Below, piece by piece: positions 14,992-22,620 of a DNA stretch of 30,839 nt. Below the pieces are notes generated by a model. It did no database searches. It was not told the DNA's origin and worked only from the letters and a program-made list of their open reading frames with translations. The stretch lies in NCBI GenBank assembly GCA_035536775.1, contig DATLNM010000044.1, forward strand, positions 1 through 30,839, written 5' to 3'. Position 1 is the stretch's first letter. Every line of letters begins with the position of its first letter. Both the position numbers and the translations under genes were made by a program. Source of the DNA: DATLNM01 sp035536775 (GTDB lineage: Bacteria; Actinomycetota; CADDZG01; WHSQ01).

Positions 14992-15148
14992 CTGCCGTCC
15001 TTTCAACTACTTCGCTTGTTGCTTCTCTGCGTTCGCGCGCCTTCTGGTACGCAACCGCGGCCTTGGCCATCACGGCAAAGGTCAGGATGAGACCACCCAG
15101 CAGGCCGATGATAAGCAGCCATTCGGGCCATCCCAGCCCCAGGAGCAC
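14969..15148 (-). CDS. Small single-pass membrane protein between rho and rpmE
   Basis: An unlisted 59-residue frame fills the gap between rho and rpmE. It starts at the GTG at 15148, 2 nt after the rho TAA, with AAAAGG about 9 nt upstream inside the end of rho. Its stop overlaps the start of rpmE by 23 nt. The product has one hydrophobic segment (about 1-27: LGWPEWLLIIGLLGGLILTF) followed by a charged cytoplasmic-type tail (AKAAVAYQKARERREATSE). Tight packing, a matching ribosome site and the membrane-like composition support a real gene. I recognise no family; function unknown. Confidence 0.6.
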   Translation of the reverse strand: MLLGLGWPEWLLIIGLLGGLILTFAVMAKAAVAYQKARERREATSEVVERTADEGGDPS

Positions 15149-15150
15149 GA

Positions 15151-16830
15151 TTATTCGCCTTTTACGGGCGCCTTCGAGATCTCTCTCAGGAACTGAGCGT
15201 TACCTTGCGTAGCCTTCATCTTGTCTATCAGCAACTCGAGAGCGCCACCATCCGCAAGGGCATGCAGGACTCGTCGGAGGCGCCATACCAACTGGAGCTC
15301 CTCAGGCGTCAACAGCAGCTCTTCCTTACGTGTTCCCGACGCCTGGATGTCGATCGCAGGGAAGATGCGCTTCTCAGACATCTTGCGGTCGAGCTTGAGC
15401 TCCCAGTTGCCGGTGCCCTTGAACTCCTCGAAGATCACCTCGTCCATCCTCGACCCCGTTTCGACCAAGGCGGTTGCGAGGATCGTTAACGAACCACCGA
15501 ACTCGATGTTGCGCGCCGCACCGAAGAAACGCTTCGGCGGGTACAACGCCGTGGAGTCGACACCACCGGACAGGATCCTGCCGGACGCCGGTGTCGCAAG
15601 GTTGTAGGCCCGCGACAGTCGCGTGATGCCGTCGAGAAGGATCATGACGTCCTTGCCCATCTCCACGAGGCGCTTCGCGCGCTCGAGTGTGAGCTCGGTC
15701 ACCTGGATGTGGTCGTCGGACGGACGATCGAAGGTCGAATAGATGACCTCGCCGTCGACCGAACGCTGCATGTCGGTGACTTCCTCAGGGCGCTCATCGA
15801 CGAGCAACACGATGAGGTGCGTCTCGGGGTTATTCGCGCGCACCGAGTTCGCGATCTCCTTCATGACCGTCGTCTTACCGGCCTTCGGAGGACTCACGAT
15901 CATGCCGCGCTGGCCCTTCCCGATCGGAGCGATGAGGTCGATGATCCTCGGCGTGATCCCGCGTGTGTTGTCCGCGTGCTCGAGTGTCAGGCGGTCCTGC
16001 GGATAAAGCGGCGTGAGGTCGGCGAAGCGCGGACGCTTCTGGACTGCCTCGGGCTCTTGTCCGTTGATGTGGTGGATCTTGAGGAGCGCTTGATATTTCT
16101 CGGAATCCTTCGGCGAACGAACGGACCCCTCGACCTCATCCCCCTTGCGAAGGTGGAAGCGGCGCACCTGAGACACGCTGACATAGACGTCCTTGTCGCC
16201 GGGGAGATAGCCGCTCGTGCGCAGGAAGCCGTAGCCCTCGGGGAGCAGGTCGAGGATCCCCGTCCGCACCTCTGCATTCGGATCGTCCTCGGCCTCGAGG
16301 TCTTCCCAGCGCTCTTCGCGCATGTAGTGAGGAACTCCACCGCCACCGCCGCCACCGCCGCCACCGCCACCGGGACCGGGCAAGCCACCGCGTCCGCGAC
16401 GTCGTCTGCGGCCACGAGCATCGCGGGGCTCGGCCTTCTCGCGCGTACGGTTGCGCATGTCGCGACCGCCGCCTTGAGGCCTGCGTCCGCGGTTGCGGTC
16501 GTCTCCGCGCTGATCACGGTCGTCGACCGCGCCGTCATCGCGCAGTCCGCCACCCGACGCGCCGTTGCCGGCCTCGCCCTCGGATGCCGAGCCGCCGTTG
16601 ATCGACAGGCTGGGGGCTTCGGGGATGCCGGGGACGAAGGCAGCCGACTCGCGCTTCGGTGCGGCTTTGCGGGCGCCGCCGTTGCTCGGGGCGCCAGAAG
16701 AGCCCCCCGCGATCCGATCGATGATGTCGGCCTTCTTGAGCCCCGCGACCTTGATATCGAGCGACTTAGCGATCTCTTTGAGCTCGGTAACTGCTTTGGT
16801 TTCGAGCACCGAGCGGTCCAAACCTGCCAC
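15151..16830 (-). CDS. rho: Transcription termination factor Rho
   Basis: A hexameric RNA-dependent ATPase that ends transcription. 559 residues, longer than the E. coli protein (419). Domains: Rho_N helical region (8-42); a low-complexity insertion rich in Arg, Gly and Asp (about 43-166) including a run of 12 glycines at 154-165; the RNA-binding cold-shock domain (GILDLLPEGYGFLR from 191); and the RecA-like motor with Walker A SPPKAGKTT (313-321) and Walker B VMILLDGITRLSRAYN. Such insertions are common in actinobacterial Rho and add RNA contacts. The GTG at 16830 has AGGAGG 8 nt upstream, and the aldolase stop is 3 nt away. First conserved gene of the rho-rpmE pair. Confidence 0.97.
   Translation of the reverse strand: MAGLDRSVLETKAVTELKEIAKSLDIKVAGLKKADIIDRIAGGSSGAPSNGGARKAAPKRESAAFVPGIPEAPSLSINGGSASEGEAGNGASGGGLRDDGAVDDRDQRGDDRNRGRRPQGGGRDMRNRTREKAEPRDARGRRRRRGRGGLPGPGGGGGGGGGGGGVPHYMREERWEDLEAEDDPNAEVRTGILDLLPEGYGFLRTSGYLPGDKDVYVSVSQVRRFHLRKGDEVEGSVRSPKDSEKYQALLKIHHINGQEPEAVQKRPRFADLTPLYPQDRLTLEHADNTRGITPRIIDLIAPIGKGQRGMIVSPPKAGKTTVMKEIANSVRANNPETHLIVLLVDERPEEVTDMQRSVDGEVIYSTFDRPSDDHIQVTELTLERAKRLVEMGKDVMILLDGITRLSRAYNLATPASGRILSGGVDSTALYPPKRFFGAARNIEFGGSLTILATALVETGSRMDEVIFEEFKGTGNWELKLDRKMSEKRIFPAIDIQASGTRKEELLLTPEELQLVWRLRRVLHALADGGALELLIDKMKATQGNAQFLREISKAPVKGE
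16336..16371 (-). repeat. Triplet tract coding 12 glycines in rho
   Basis: The plus strand reads as interrupted CCA/CCG triplets, coding Gly154-Gly165 of Rho. Runs like this can change length by polymerase slippage, always in whole codons here, so the linker length may vary between strains. Confidence 0.7.
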
Positions 16831-16833
16831 TGG

Positions 16834-17514
16834 TTATGCCTCCTGCATCGAGGGAAGGAGCTCGCCTAAACGAGGCTTCGCCGCTTCCCAGTCATCTATG
16901 AATCTCTCGAATCCGGCGTCCGTCAGGGGATGTTTGAACAACTGCTCGAACACCTTGAACGGCATCGTCGCGATGTCTGCGCCCATCCGGGCCGCCTCCA
17001 CCACGTGCATAGGGTGTCGGAGGCTGGCGGCCAAAACCTGAGTCTCGTAGCCCTGGACCGCGTAGATCTCGCAGATGTCCGACAGCGTGCGAAGGCTGTC
17101 TGTAGCGACGTCATCTAGCCTACCCAAGAACGGGGAGACGATGTACGCCCCCGCCTCGGCGGCCAAAAGCGCCTGCGCCGGAGTGAAACAGAGTGTGACG
17201 TTGACCTTGATTCCCTCGTCGCTGAGCTTGCGTGTCGCAGCGATCCCATTGGGGGTCAGCGCGACCTTCACGACCGCGTTTTCGGCGATCTGCACGATCT
17301 CGTGACCTTGGCGAACGATGACGTCGGTGTCGTCGGACGCGGTCTCGATCGACACGTCGCCGTCGACGATCGAACAGATCTCCTTGACCAGCGGAAGGAA
17401 GTCCCCTTCTTCCTTGGAGATCAAAGTGGGATTCGTCGTGATCCCTTTCAAGACACCCCAGCCATTGGCTGTACGGATCTCGTCCAGACTTCCAGTGTCA
17501 AGAAACAGCTTCAC
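16834..17514 (-). CDS. Transaldolase-like fructose-6-phosphate aldolase (FSA/TalC/MipB family)
   Basis: A cytosolic (beta/alpha)8 class I aldolase of the short transaldolase subfamily. 226 residues from the GTG at 17514, which has AAGGGAG 5 nt upstream and yields the family start MKLFLDTGSLDEI; the ATG at 17529 adds five residues and has a poor ribosome site. Motifs: GITTNPTLI (24-32); Schiff-base lysine K83 in VVKVALTPNG; IKVNVTLCFT; and SPFLGRLDD. Members act as transaldolase or as fructose-6-phosphate aldolase; the sequence does not settle which. It overlaps the 2-phosphoglycerate kinase gene by 17 nt and ends 3 nt before rho, so it belongs to both units. Confidence 0.9.
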   Translation of the reverse strand: MKLFLDTGSLDEIRTANGWGVLKGITTNPTLISKEEGDFLPLVKEICSIVDGDVSIETASDDTDVIVRQGHEIVQIAENAVVKVALTPNGIAATRKLSDEGIKVNVTLCFTPAQALLAAEAGAYIVSPFLGRLDDVATDSLRTLSDICEIYAVQGYETQVLAASLRHPMHVVEAARMGADIATMPFKVFEQLFKHPLTDAGFERFIDDWEAAKPRLGELLPSMQEA

Positions 17515-18577
17515 GCGTGCTCCCTTCATGTTGTTTATCGCTTCCGTTGCCCGCGGCGTTGGCTTCGCCCTCCGCCCGTGTCTTGTCCATTACTTCGACC
17601 GCCTTTTCCAAGAGGGTGTCGTCGCCACCGCCGACGTCGACGCCCCGTCCCGCCGTTTCAAAAGTCTTCGTGAGGACATGGTCGATGATCTGCGTCAGCG
17701 TGGCGTCGAGGTCGTAGTGCGGAATGATCGGAACACCGCGAACCATCGAAGACGAGATCATGTATTTCTGGATACGGCGGATCTTCTTGAACGCAGCGAG
17801 ATACCTGTCACCCGGCCGATTCCTGGAATCCCTGGTTCGGTAATAGAAGTGACTGCGGTGGAGATCCTCGTCGTCGATCGTCACGAGCAACGGAACGATG
17901 ACCGCCTTGTCGCTTTCGACCTGCTGCAGGAACCCAGGCACGAGATGAGCGCCTTCGAGGATGATGTCCGTTCCCTCGGTGATCGCCCTCTGGATCAAGG
18001 CCTGCGCGCCGACGGCGACGGCTGCGGCTTGCTCCCTGAAACCGATGATCAGGCGATCACCCGAGTGAGGGATCGGTTGGCGCACCGCCATATCTGCTTC
18101 GAACGACGACGAGTACAGGGTGGGGAACATCTCGCGCGTGAACGCGCTGCGGAGAACCTCACGTACTGCATCTGTCGAAACGACCCGCGTGATCCCGAGA
18201 CGGGTTGCGAGCTGGGTAGCGATGGTCGACTTACCGACGCCCGTCGCTCCGCCGATGAGGATGATCAAAGGGATATCGAGTGCTGCGACCGAGTGCCATT
18301 TGATGAACGCTTCGGCGTAGCGGTCTCCCGCTTCGCGCCGAAGGATCTGCAACGTCATCTCCTGGAGCTCTTCACTGGTGACCGTGTCGGTCTTGAGTGC
18401 CCTGAGCTCCTCTTCGACCTTGTTCGCGACGGCATATGACCGTCCTGGGCCGAGCCCTGTCGCCATCAGAGAAGAGGCCGTCATCCCCTTGGAATAGGGG
18501 AGACCATGTTCCTGCTGCGCGACGAAGATGGGATTGCGCCTCTTCCCGGCACCGGTGTCGCCTCCGACGATGTCCAT
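17498..18577 (-). CDS. 2-phosphoglycerate kinase with ATP-cone domain (cDPG pathway)
   Basis: In methanogens this enzyme phosphorylates 2-phosphoglycerate with ATP to 2,3-diphosphoglycerate, the first step to cyclic 2,3-diphosphoglycerate. 359 residues. Residues of about 15-95 resemble an ATP-cone regulatory domain (GLPYSKGMTASSLMATGLGP, then VEEELR and LRREAGDRYAEAF). The kinase domain follows, with Walker A GGATGVGKST (109-118), STDAVREVLR (134-143) and ILEGAHLVPGF. This is the archaeal enzyme layout. The last 45 residues are low-complexity. The ATG at 18577 shares its A with the TGA of the cDPG synthetase gene (TGATG), and AAGGA lies upstream, so the two are coupled. The substrate is inferred from family and partner gene. 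Confidence 0.88.
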   Translation of the reverse strand: MDIVGGDTGAGKRRNPIFVAQQEHGLPYSKGMTASSLMATGLGPGRSYAVANKVEEELRALKTDTVTSEELQEMTLQILRREAGDRYAEAFIKWHSVAALDIPLIILIGGATGVGKSTIATQLATRLGITRVVSTDAVREVLRSAFTREMFPTLYSSSFEADMAVRQPIPHSGDRLIIGFREQAAAVAVGAQALIQRAITEGTDIILEGAHLVPGFLQQVESDKAVIVPLLVTIDDEDLHRSHFYYRTRDSRNRPGDRYLAAFKKIRRIQKYMISSSMVRGVPIIPHYDLDATLTQIIDHVLTKTFETAGRGVDVGGGDDTLLEKAVEVMDKTRAEGEANAAGNGSDKQHEGSTREAVS

Positions 18578-20040
18578 CAGTTTTCCTTACCCATCCTGGA
18601 GCGAGCGAGCGTCGCGAGATGATCGAAGGCGGAGTCGAGATCATCTCCCTCGATCGGGTGAGGCACGTTGTCCATGTAGACGACGTCCAATCCCTTATCG
18701 AGCGCCCAGCGGGTCGCTACGTCTATACCCGCAGCTTTGATCTCGCAGAGCAACACCTGCGCATCCCCCCCGCCCGCATCCAGCTCCTCCAACAACTTGC
18801 TGCGATCGGACAATGAATGACTGATCGCCTTGATCTCGCATCCGTGCTCCTCCTCGAGATGACGCCGGATCGTTGCCCCCGCTGTTTCAGGCGCAGTTGT
18901 CGCAACGATCGCAGTAGTCCCCTGCACCTCGCGAGTGGGAGTGGGACGAAAGACGGTGCGAACCAATTGGATCTCTTTCTCCTCGCTCCGGATCACCGAA
19001 CGCAGGGAATGCCGTGCCTGAGAGGTGATCGAGGAGATCTGGGAGGGAGAACCGAATGGGTTCTCACACATAGTAACCACAACCACGTCGGCGAGCAACA
19101 ACCGATAAGGCCCGAAGTATCCCGAAAGGTATTCCTCCGGGATCGAGGCAGGGACTACGAGCAGAGTCGCATCGGCGTGCGCCGGAGGGATCGACGATCC
19201 CGAGCCCTCGAGGATGGTGATGTCACCGTCGAGGTCGTTGGCCTTGGCGATCCCCTCGGCGAGATTCGTGATGTCGACACCACCCGCGAGGCCACCACCG
19301 CAGCGACGGCAACCGACCGTCGGAACCCTTCCGAGCAAGGCGTCCTCCACGTAGTCGGACGCGGCGTGCATCCCCCCATCCGCAAGCTCGAGGAGATCGG
19401 CGGGGCGCAGCTCCAACTCGTCACCTTTCAAAACCTCTGGGTCGGGCGGACCCCCCCGGCCCATAGCCACGATGACCGGGTGGTGACCGCGAGCGACGAG
19501 ACCGCGCGCGAGCGCCCCCGAGACTGATGTCTTGCCGGTGCGTTTTCCGGTCCCGATCACGGCGATCGACGGACTCGTACAGAGTTTCGGGCGGTCCGGC
19601 ATCGCGAACGAGAAGTCCGCGCCTTCATAGGCGGTGCCGTGCCACAGCGCGACCGAAGCAAGCTCGAACCGCCGCCGGTAATCCAGGACCGGCTCATCCG
19701 AAAGATCGACGATCGCGTCCGGGCGTACCTCCTCGATCGCTTTGGACAGGACGGCCGCCGGAACGTCGCCGGAATCGACCTGGAGATCCTCGAGCGACGG
19801 GAGCCCTTCGGCCGGAAGCTTCTCGCGTCCCCCAACGAGCACGGCGCGTGCGATCTCGTGGCCACGCTCGCGTAACGACTGGAGCGCAGCCGAGATAACA
19901 GGTGGATAGTGCTCGCCATCGATGACGGCTATGTAGCGGATGGGGATCTCCCGAGGTGAAGGCGCCCTGACTGGAGTGAGAACCCTAATCCAGAGTGGGG
20001 GGTCGGGCGAGAGAGGGGAAATCAGGACGAACCAACCCAC
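18577..20040 (-). CDS. Cyclic 2,3-diphosphoglycerate synthetase
   Basis: Closes 2,3-diphosphoglycerate into the cyclic pyrophosphate cDPG with ATP. The archaeal family signature is visible throughout: VIDGEHYPPV (residues 39-48 here), VDLSDEPVLDYR, the P-loop IGTGKRTGKT (162-171), VAMGRGGP, VGCRRCGGG (242-250), ILEGSGSSIPP, YFGPYRLLLADVV, TVFRPTP, and a C-terminal AAGIDVATRWALDKGLDVVY. The start is unclear. The ATG at 20097 would collide with the divergent cupredoxin gene, so the GTG at 20040 is given. However, the conserved part begins only at about 19941, where GGGAG stands 6 nt before an ATC codon (about 454 residues, near the methanogen size). It leads the unit with 2-phosphoglycerate kinase, aldolase and rho. 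Confidence 0.9.
   Translation of the reverse strand: MGWFVLISPLSPDPPLWIRVLTPVRAPSPREIPIRYIAVIDGEHYPPVISAALQSLRERGHEIARAVLVGGREKLPAEGLPSLEDLQVDSGDVPAAVLSKAIEEVRPDAIVDLSDEPVLDYRRRFELASVALWHGTAYEGADFSFAMPDRPKLCTSPSIAVIGTGKRTGKTSVSGALARGLVARGHHPVIVAMGRGGPPDPEVLKGDELELRPADLLELADGGMHAASDYVEDALLGRVPTVGCRRCGGGLAGGVDITNLAEGIAKANDLDGDITILEGSGSSIPPAHADATLLVVPASIPEEYLSGYFGPYRLLLADVVVVTMCENPFGSPSQISSITSQARHSLRSVIRSEEKEIQLVRTVFRPTPTREVQGTTAIVATTAPETAGATIRRHLEEEHGCEIKAISHSLSDRSKLLEELDAGGGDAQVLLCEIKAAGIDVATRWALDKGLDVVYMDNVPHPIEGDDLDSAFDHLATLARSRMGKEN
19982..19987 (-). promoter_or_regulatory. Possible -10 element of the cDPG-rho operon
   Basis: TAGGGT on the minus strand is the same hexamer seen before the M32 gene and tRNA-Arg. 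A start about 7 nt on would leave a leader with GGGAG just before the conserved cDPG synthetase N-terminus. No good -35 is seen. Confidence 0.3.
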
Positions 20041-20102
20041 AACCCCTGCCCCGTGCGTACTACAAGCGCAGGACGAGTCCACGGTTGGGAGAACCATTGA
20101 GC

Positions 20103-20537
20103 ATGAACAAGATGGGTCGTATCGCGATCGCGGCCGTTGCCGCAGCCGCTCTCGGCGCGCCCACGGCGATGGCCGGCCCCGCGCCCCGTGCGACGACCCC
20201 TGTCATCGCGTTCGGCGGGACCCAAGTATCGAACGGCATCTTCTTCCCGGGAACGGTGCTGTGCGCCGGCGCGACCTGCACGGGCAAGGAGCTACCGCTA
20301 GAGGTTCCGCAGGGCAACGACGTTCAATTCATCAACCTAGACGTCGATGCGTTCGCCGGCGCGCATCAGATCCAGTCCATCAAGCGGAACAAGCGCACAG
20401 GGCGCTCACTGTTCCAATCAGAGCTCGTGGCAGGCCCGGGCCAAACGGTGATGACGACATCGCACCTGAAGCCCGGGGTCTACATGTACCGCTGCACCAT
20501 CCACTTCGGGATGCTCGGAGTCCTCGAGATCCAGTAG
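20103..20537 (+). CDS. Secreted cupredoxin-like type 1 copper protein
   Basis: 144 residues. A signal peptide (basic start, hydrophobic AIAAVAAAALGAP, cleavage near AMA-GP at 24-25) sends it outside. The fold is a plastocyanin/pseudoazurin-type cupredoxin: the predicted copper ligands are H88 (AGAHQIQS), C131, H134 and M137 in YRCTIHFGML, all present. C54 and C59 may form a disulfide. Such proteins carry electrons or store copper; the partner is unknown. The ATG at 20103 has GGGAG 11 nt upstream; longer upstream frames lack a signal peptide. It is divergent from the cDPG operon and ends 9 nt from the convergent thrB stop. Confidence 0.85.
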   Translation: MNKMGRIAIAAVAAAALGAPTAMAGPAPRATTPVIAFGGTQVSNGIFFPGTVLCAGATCTGKELPLEVPQGNDVQFINLDVDAFAGAHQIQSIKRNKRTGRSLFQSELVAGPGQTVMTTSHLKPGVYMYRCTIHFGMLGVLEIQ

Positions 20538-20546
20538 ACCAGTACC

Positions 20547-21464
20547 TCAGCTGAAGGAAGCGGCGCCCTCTGGCTCCCATTCGCTCACGAACACTCTCCA
20601 CCCCGACTTCCGCTCGCGGCATATCCGTCGTACCTGTTCGCCGCGTGTCGCCGCCTCGGGTCGCGGAACGACGACCAAGAGCGAGGGACCGGCGCCGGCG
20701 AGCGCTACCGCAAGACCGGCCTCTTTCAACCGGGCATGCACGGCTGCGGTCTCGGGCATCAGCCTCAGTCGGTGGGGCTCGTGCAACTTGTCCTCCATGG
20801 CGTCCACGAGTACCTCGGCACCCGCGCCTGTCGACATCGCCGCAACGAGGAGCGCGGCGCGCGACGCTGTGAATTGAGCATCCGCGAACGCGACCTCTGT
20901 GGGAAGGCCGCGCCGCGCATCGGCCGTGGAGAAGCTCTGTGACGGCACCGCGACTATCGGGACGAGGCGGTCGCTCGGATCCAGGCGGAAGTAGCGAAGG
21001 TCGGACGCGCCGTCGCCTCCCCTGTAGCAGATAACCAAGCCGCCGAGGAGCGCGGGGACGACGTTGTCGCTGTGTCCCTCGACCTCGGACGCGAGCTGCA
21101 CCATGTCGGCTTGTGGCACGGAACGTCCGATGACCGCGCGTGCGGCAAAGAGCCCGCCCACGATCGCGGCAGCCGACGATCCGAGACCGGCTCCGAGCGG
21201 GATGGGATTGCGCACCTTCACCGAATAGCCCGGCGGTTTGGTGCCGACGTGGTCGAAGAATCTCGACATCGACCGAAGCACCAGGTTCGTATCGTCGGCT
21301 GGAAGCTGGTCGGCCCCCTCACCCTCGACCGAGATGTCGATCGAGTCTCGACGCGGTTCGATCTCGACCTCGAGATGCATCTTGATAGCTACACCGAGAG
21401 CATCGAATCCCGGACCGAGGTTGGCGATCGTCGCGGGCACCCGAACGCTAGCTGCAGCAACCAT
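20547..21464 (-). CDS. thrB: Homoserine kinase
   Basis: Phosphorylates L-homoserine with ATP, giving O-phosphohomoserine for threonine synthase. 305 residues, GHMP kinase fold. Motifs: VRVPATIANLGPGFDALG (8-25); the phosphate loop NPIPLGAGLGSSAAA (86-100); and the C-terminal ALAGAGPSLLVVV. The ATG at 21464 has AAAGGTGA close upstream. It is the third gene of hom-thrC-thrB, 79 nt after thrC, an order kept from M. tuberculosis. In that genome rho comes next; here the cupredoxin and the cDPG/aldolase genes lie in between. Confidence 0.96.
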   Translation of the reverse strand: MVAAASVRVPATIANLGPGFDALGVAIKMHLEVEIEPRRDSIDISVEGEGADQLPADDTNLVLRSMSRFFDHVGTKPPGYSVKVRNPIPLGAGLGSSAAAIVGGLFAARAVIGRSVPQADMVQLASEVEGHSDNVVPALLGGLVICYRGGDGASDLRYFRLDPSDRLVPIVAVPSQSFSTADARRGLPTEVAFADAQFTASRAALLVAAMSTGAGAEVLVDAMEDKLHEPHRLRLMPETAAVHARLKEAGLAVALAGAGPSLLVVVPRPEAATRGEQVRRICRERKSGWRVFVSEWEPEGAASFS

Positions 21465-21543
21465 CGCTCACCTTTCGTTCAAATCGCGGGGCTCGTCGAA
21501 CTCGTACCGAAAGGATGACACCACTCAGCGGCGTGGCGCGGGA

Positions 21544-22620
21544 TTAGGACAGGTCGAGCTCGTCGAGGATCGCCCCGATCTCGGCCTGCACGAGCTTGGG
21601 TTTGGCGGCGCCCGCTATTGCCCAGTCCGGATCCTTGAGACCGTGGCCCGTTAGGACGCACACGACCGTCGCCCCTGAAGGAACCTTCCCTTCCGCCGCC
21701 AGCGCCCGCAGCCCCGCCACGCCGGCAGCCGAGGCGAGCTCGACGAACACTCCTTCGGACGCTAGCGCGCGATATGCCTCGAGGATCTCCTTGTCGCGCA
21801 CGCTGCGGATATCGCCGTTGGAGTCCCGCGCGGCCTCGGTCGCGCCCGACCACGACGCGGGGTTACCGATGCGGATAGCCGTCGCGATCGTCTTGGGCGA
21901 CGCGATCGGCGCACCACGCACGATCGGGTTCGCACCCTCTGCCTGGAACCCGAACATCCGCGGCAGGCTGCCTGCCCACCCCAGCTCGACCGCCTCGCGG
22001 TAGCCACGCCAGTAGGCGGTGATGTTGCCGGCGTTGCCAACAGGCATCGCGTGCATATCGGGCGCGCGGCCGAGCGCTTCGACGACCTCGAACGCGGCGG
22101 TCTTCTGGCCCTCGATCCGATATGGGTTGATCGAGTTCACGATCGTGATCGGTCTTGTTTTGGCCATCTCTTGGGTCAGGTCTAGTGCCTGGTCGAAGTT
22201 GCCCTTGATCTCTAGCACGCGCGCGCCATGGACGAGCGCCTGGGCGAGTTTCCCGAGAGCAACGTTGCCCTCGGGGATCAGGACGGCACAGATCATCCCG
22301 GCGCGTCCGGCATACGCGGCAGCAGACGCGCTCGTGTTGCCGGTCGAGGCACAGACGACGACCTTCGACCCCTCCTCGAGCGCCTTCGAGATCGCCATCG
22401 TCATCCCGCGGTCCTTGAACGAGCCGGTGGGATTGAGCCCCTCGTACTTCAACCAGACCTCTGCCCCAACCTCGGAAGACAGGCGGTCGGAATAGATGAG
22501 AGGTGTGTCACCCTCGTCCAGGGTCACGATCGGTGTCGCGTCCGTTACCGGGAGATGCTCGAAGTAGCGACGGATGATCCCGCGCTTGCCGGCGATCGTC
22601 AGTGGGCCCGCAGGTGTCAT
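21544..22620 (-). CDS. thrC: Threonine synthase
   Basis: A PLP enzyme that converts O-phosphohomoserine to threonine, the last step of the pathway. 358 residues, typical of the short bacterial form. The PLP lysine is K69 in GLNPTGSFKDRGMT. The phosphate-binding loop GNAGNITAYWRGY and the CASTGNTSASAAAYAG segment fit the family. The ATG at 22620 overlaps the hom stop (ATGA), with GGAAGG and GGAGGGG upstream, so hom and thrC are coupled. Confidence 0.97.
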   Translation of the reverse strand: MTPAGPLTIAGKRGIIRRYFEHLPVTDATPIVTLDEGDTPLIYSDRLSSEVGAEVWLKYEGLNPTGSFKDRGMTMAISKALEEGSKVVVCASTGNTSASAAAYAGRAGMICAVLIPEGNVALGKLAQALVHGARVLEIKGNFDQALDLTQEMAKTRPITIVNSINPYRIEGQKTAAFEVVEALGRAPDMHAMPVGNAGNITAYWRGYREAVELGWAGSLPRMFGFQAEGANPIVRGAPIASPKTIATAIRIGNPASWSGATEAARDSNGDIRSVRDKEILEAYRALASEGVFVELASAAGVAGLRALAAEGKVPSGATVVCVLTGHGLKDPDWAIAGAAKPKLVQAEIGAILDELDLS

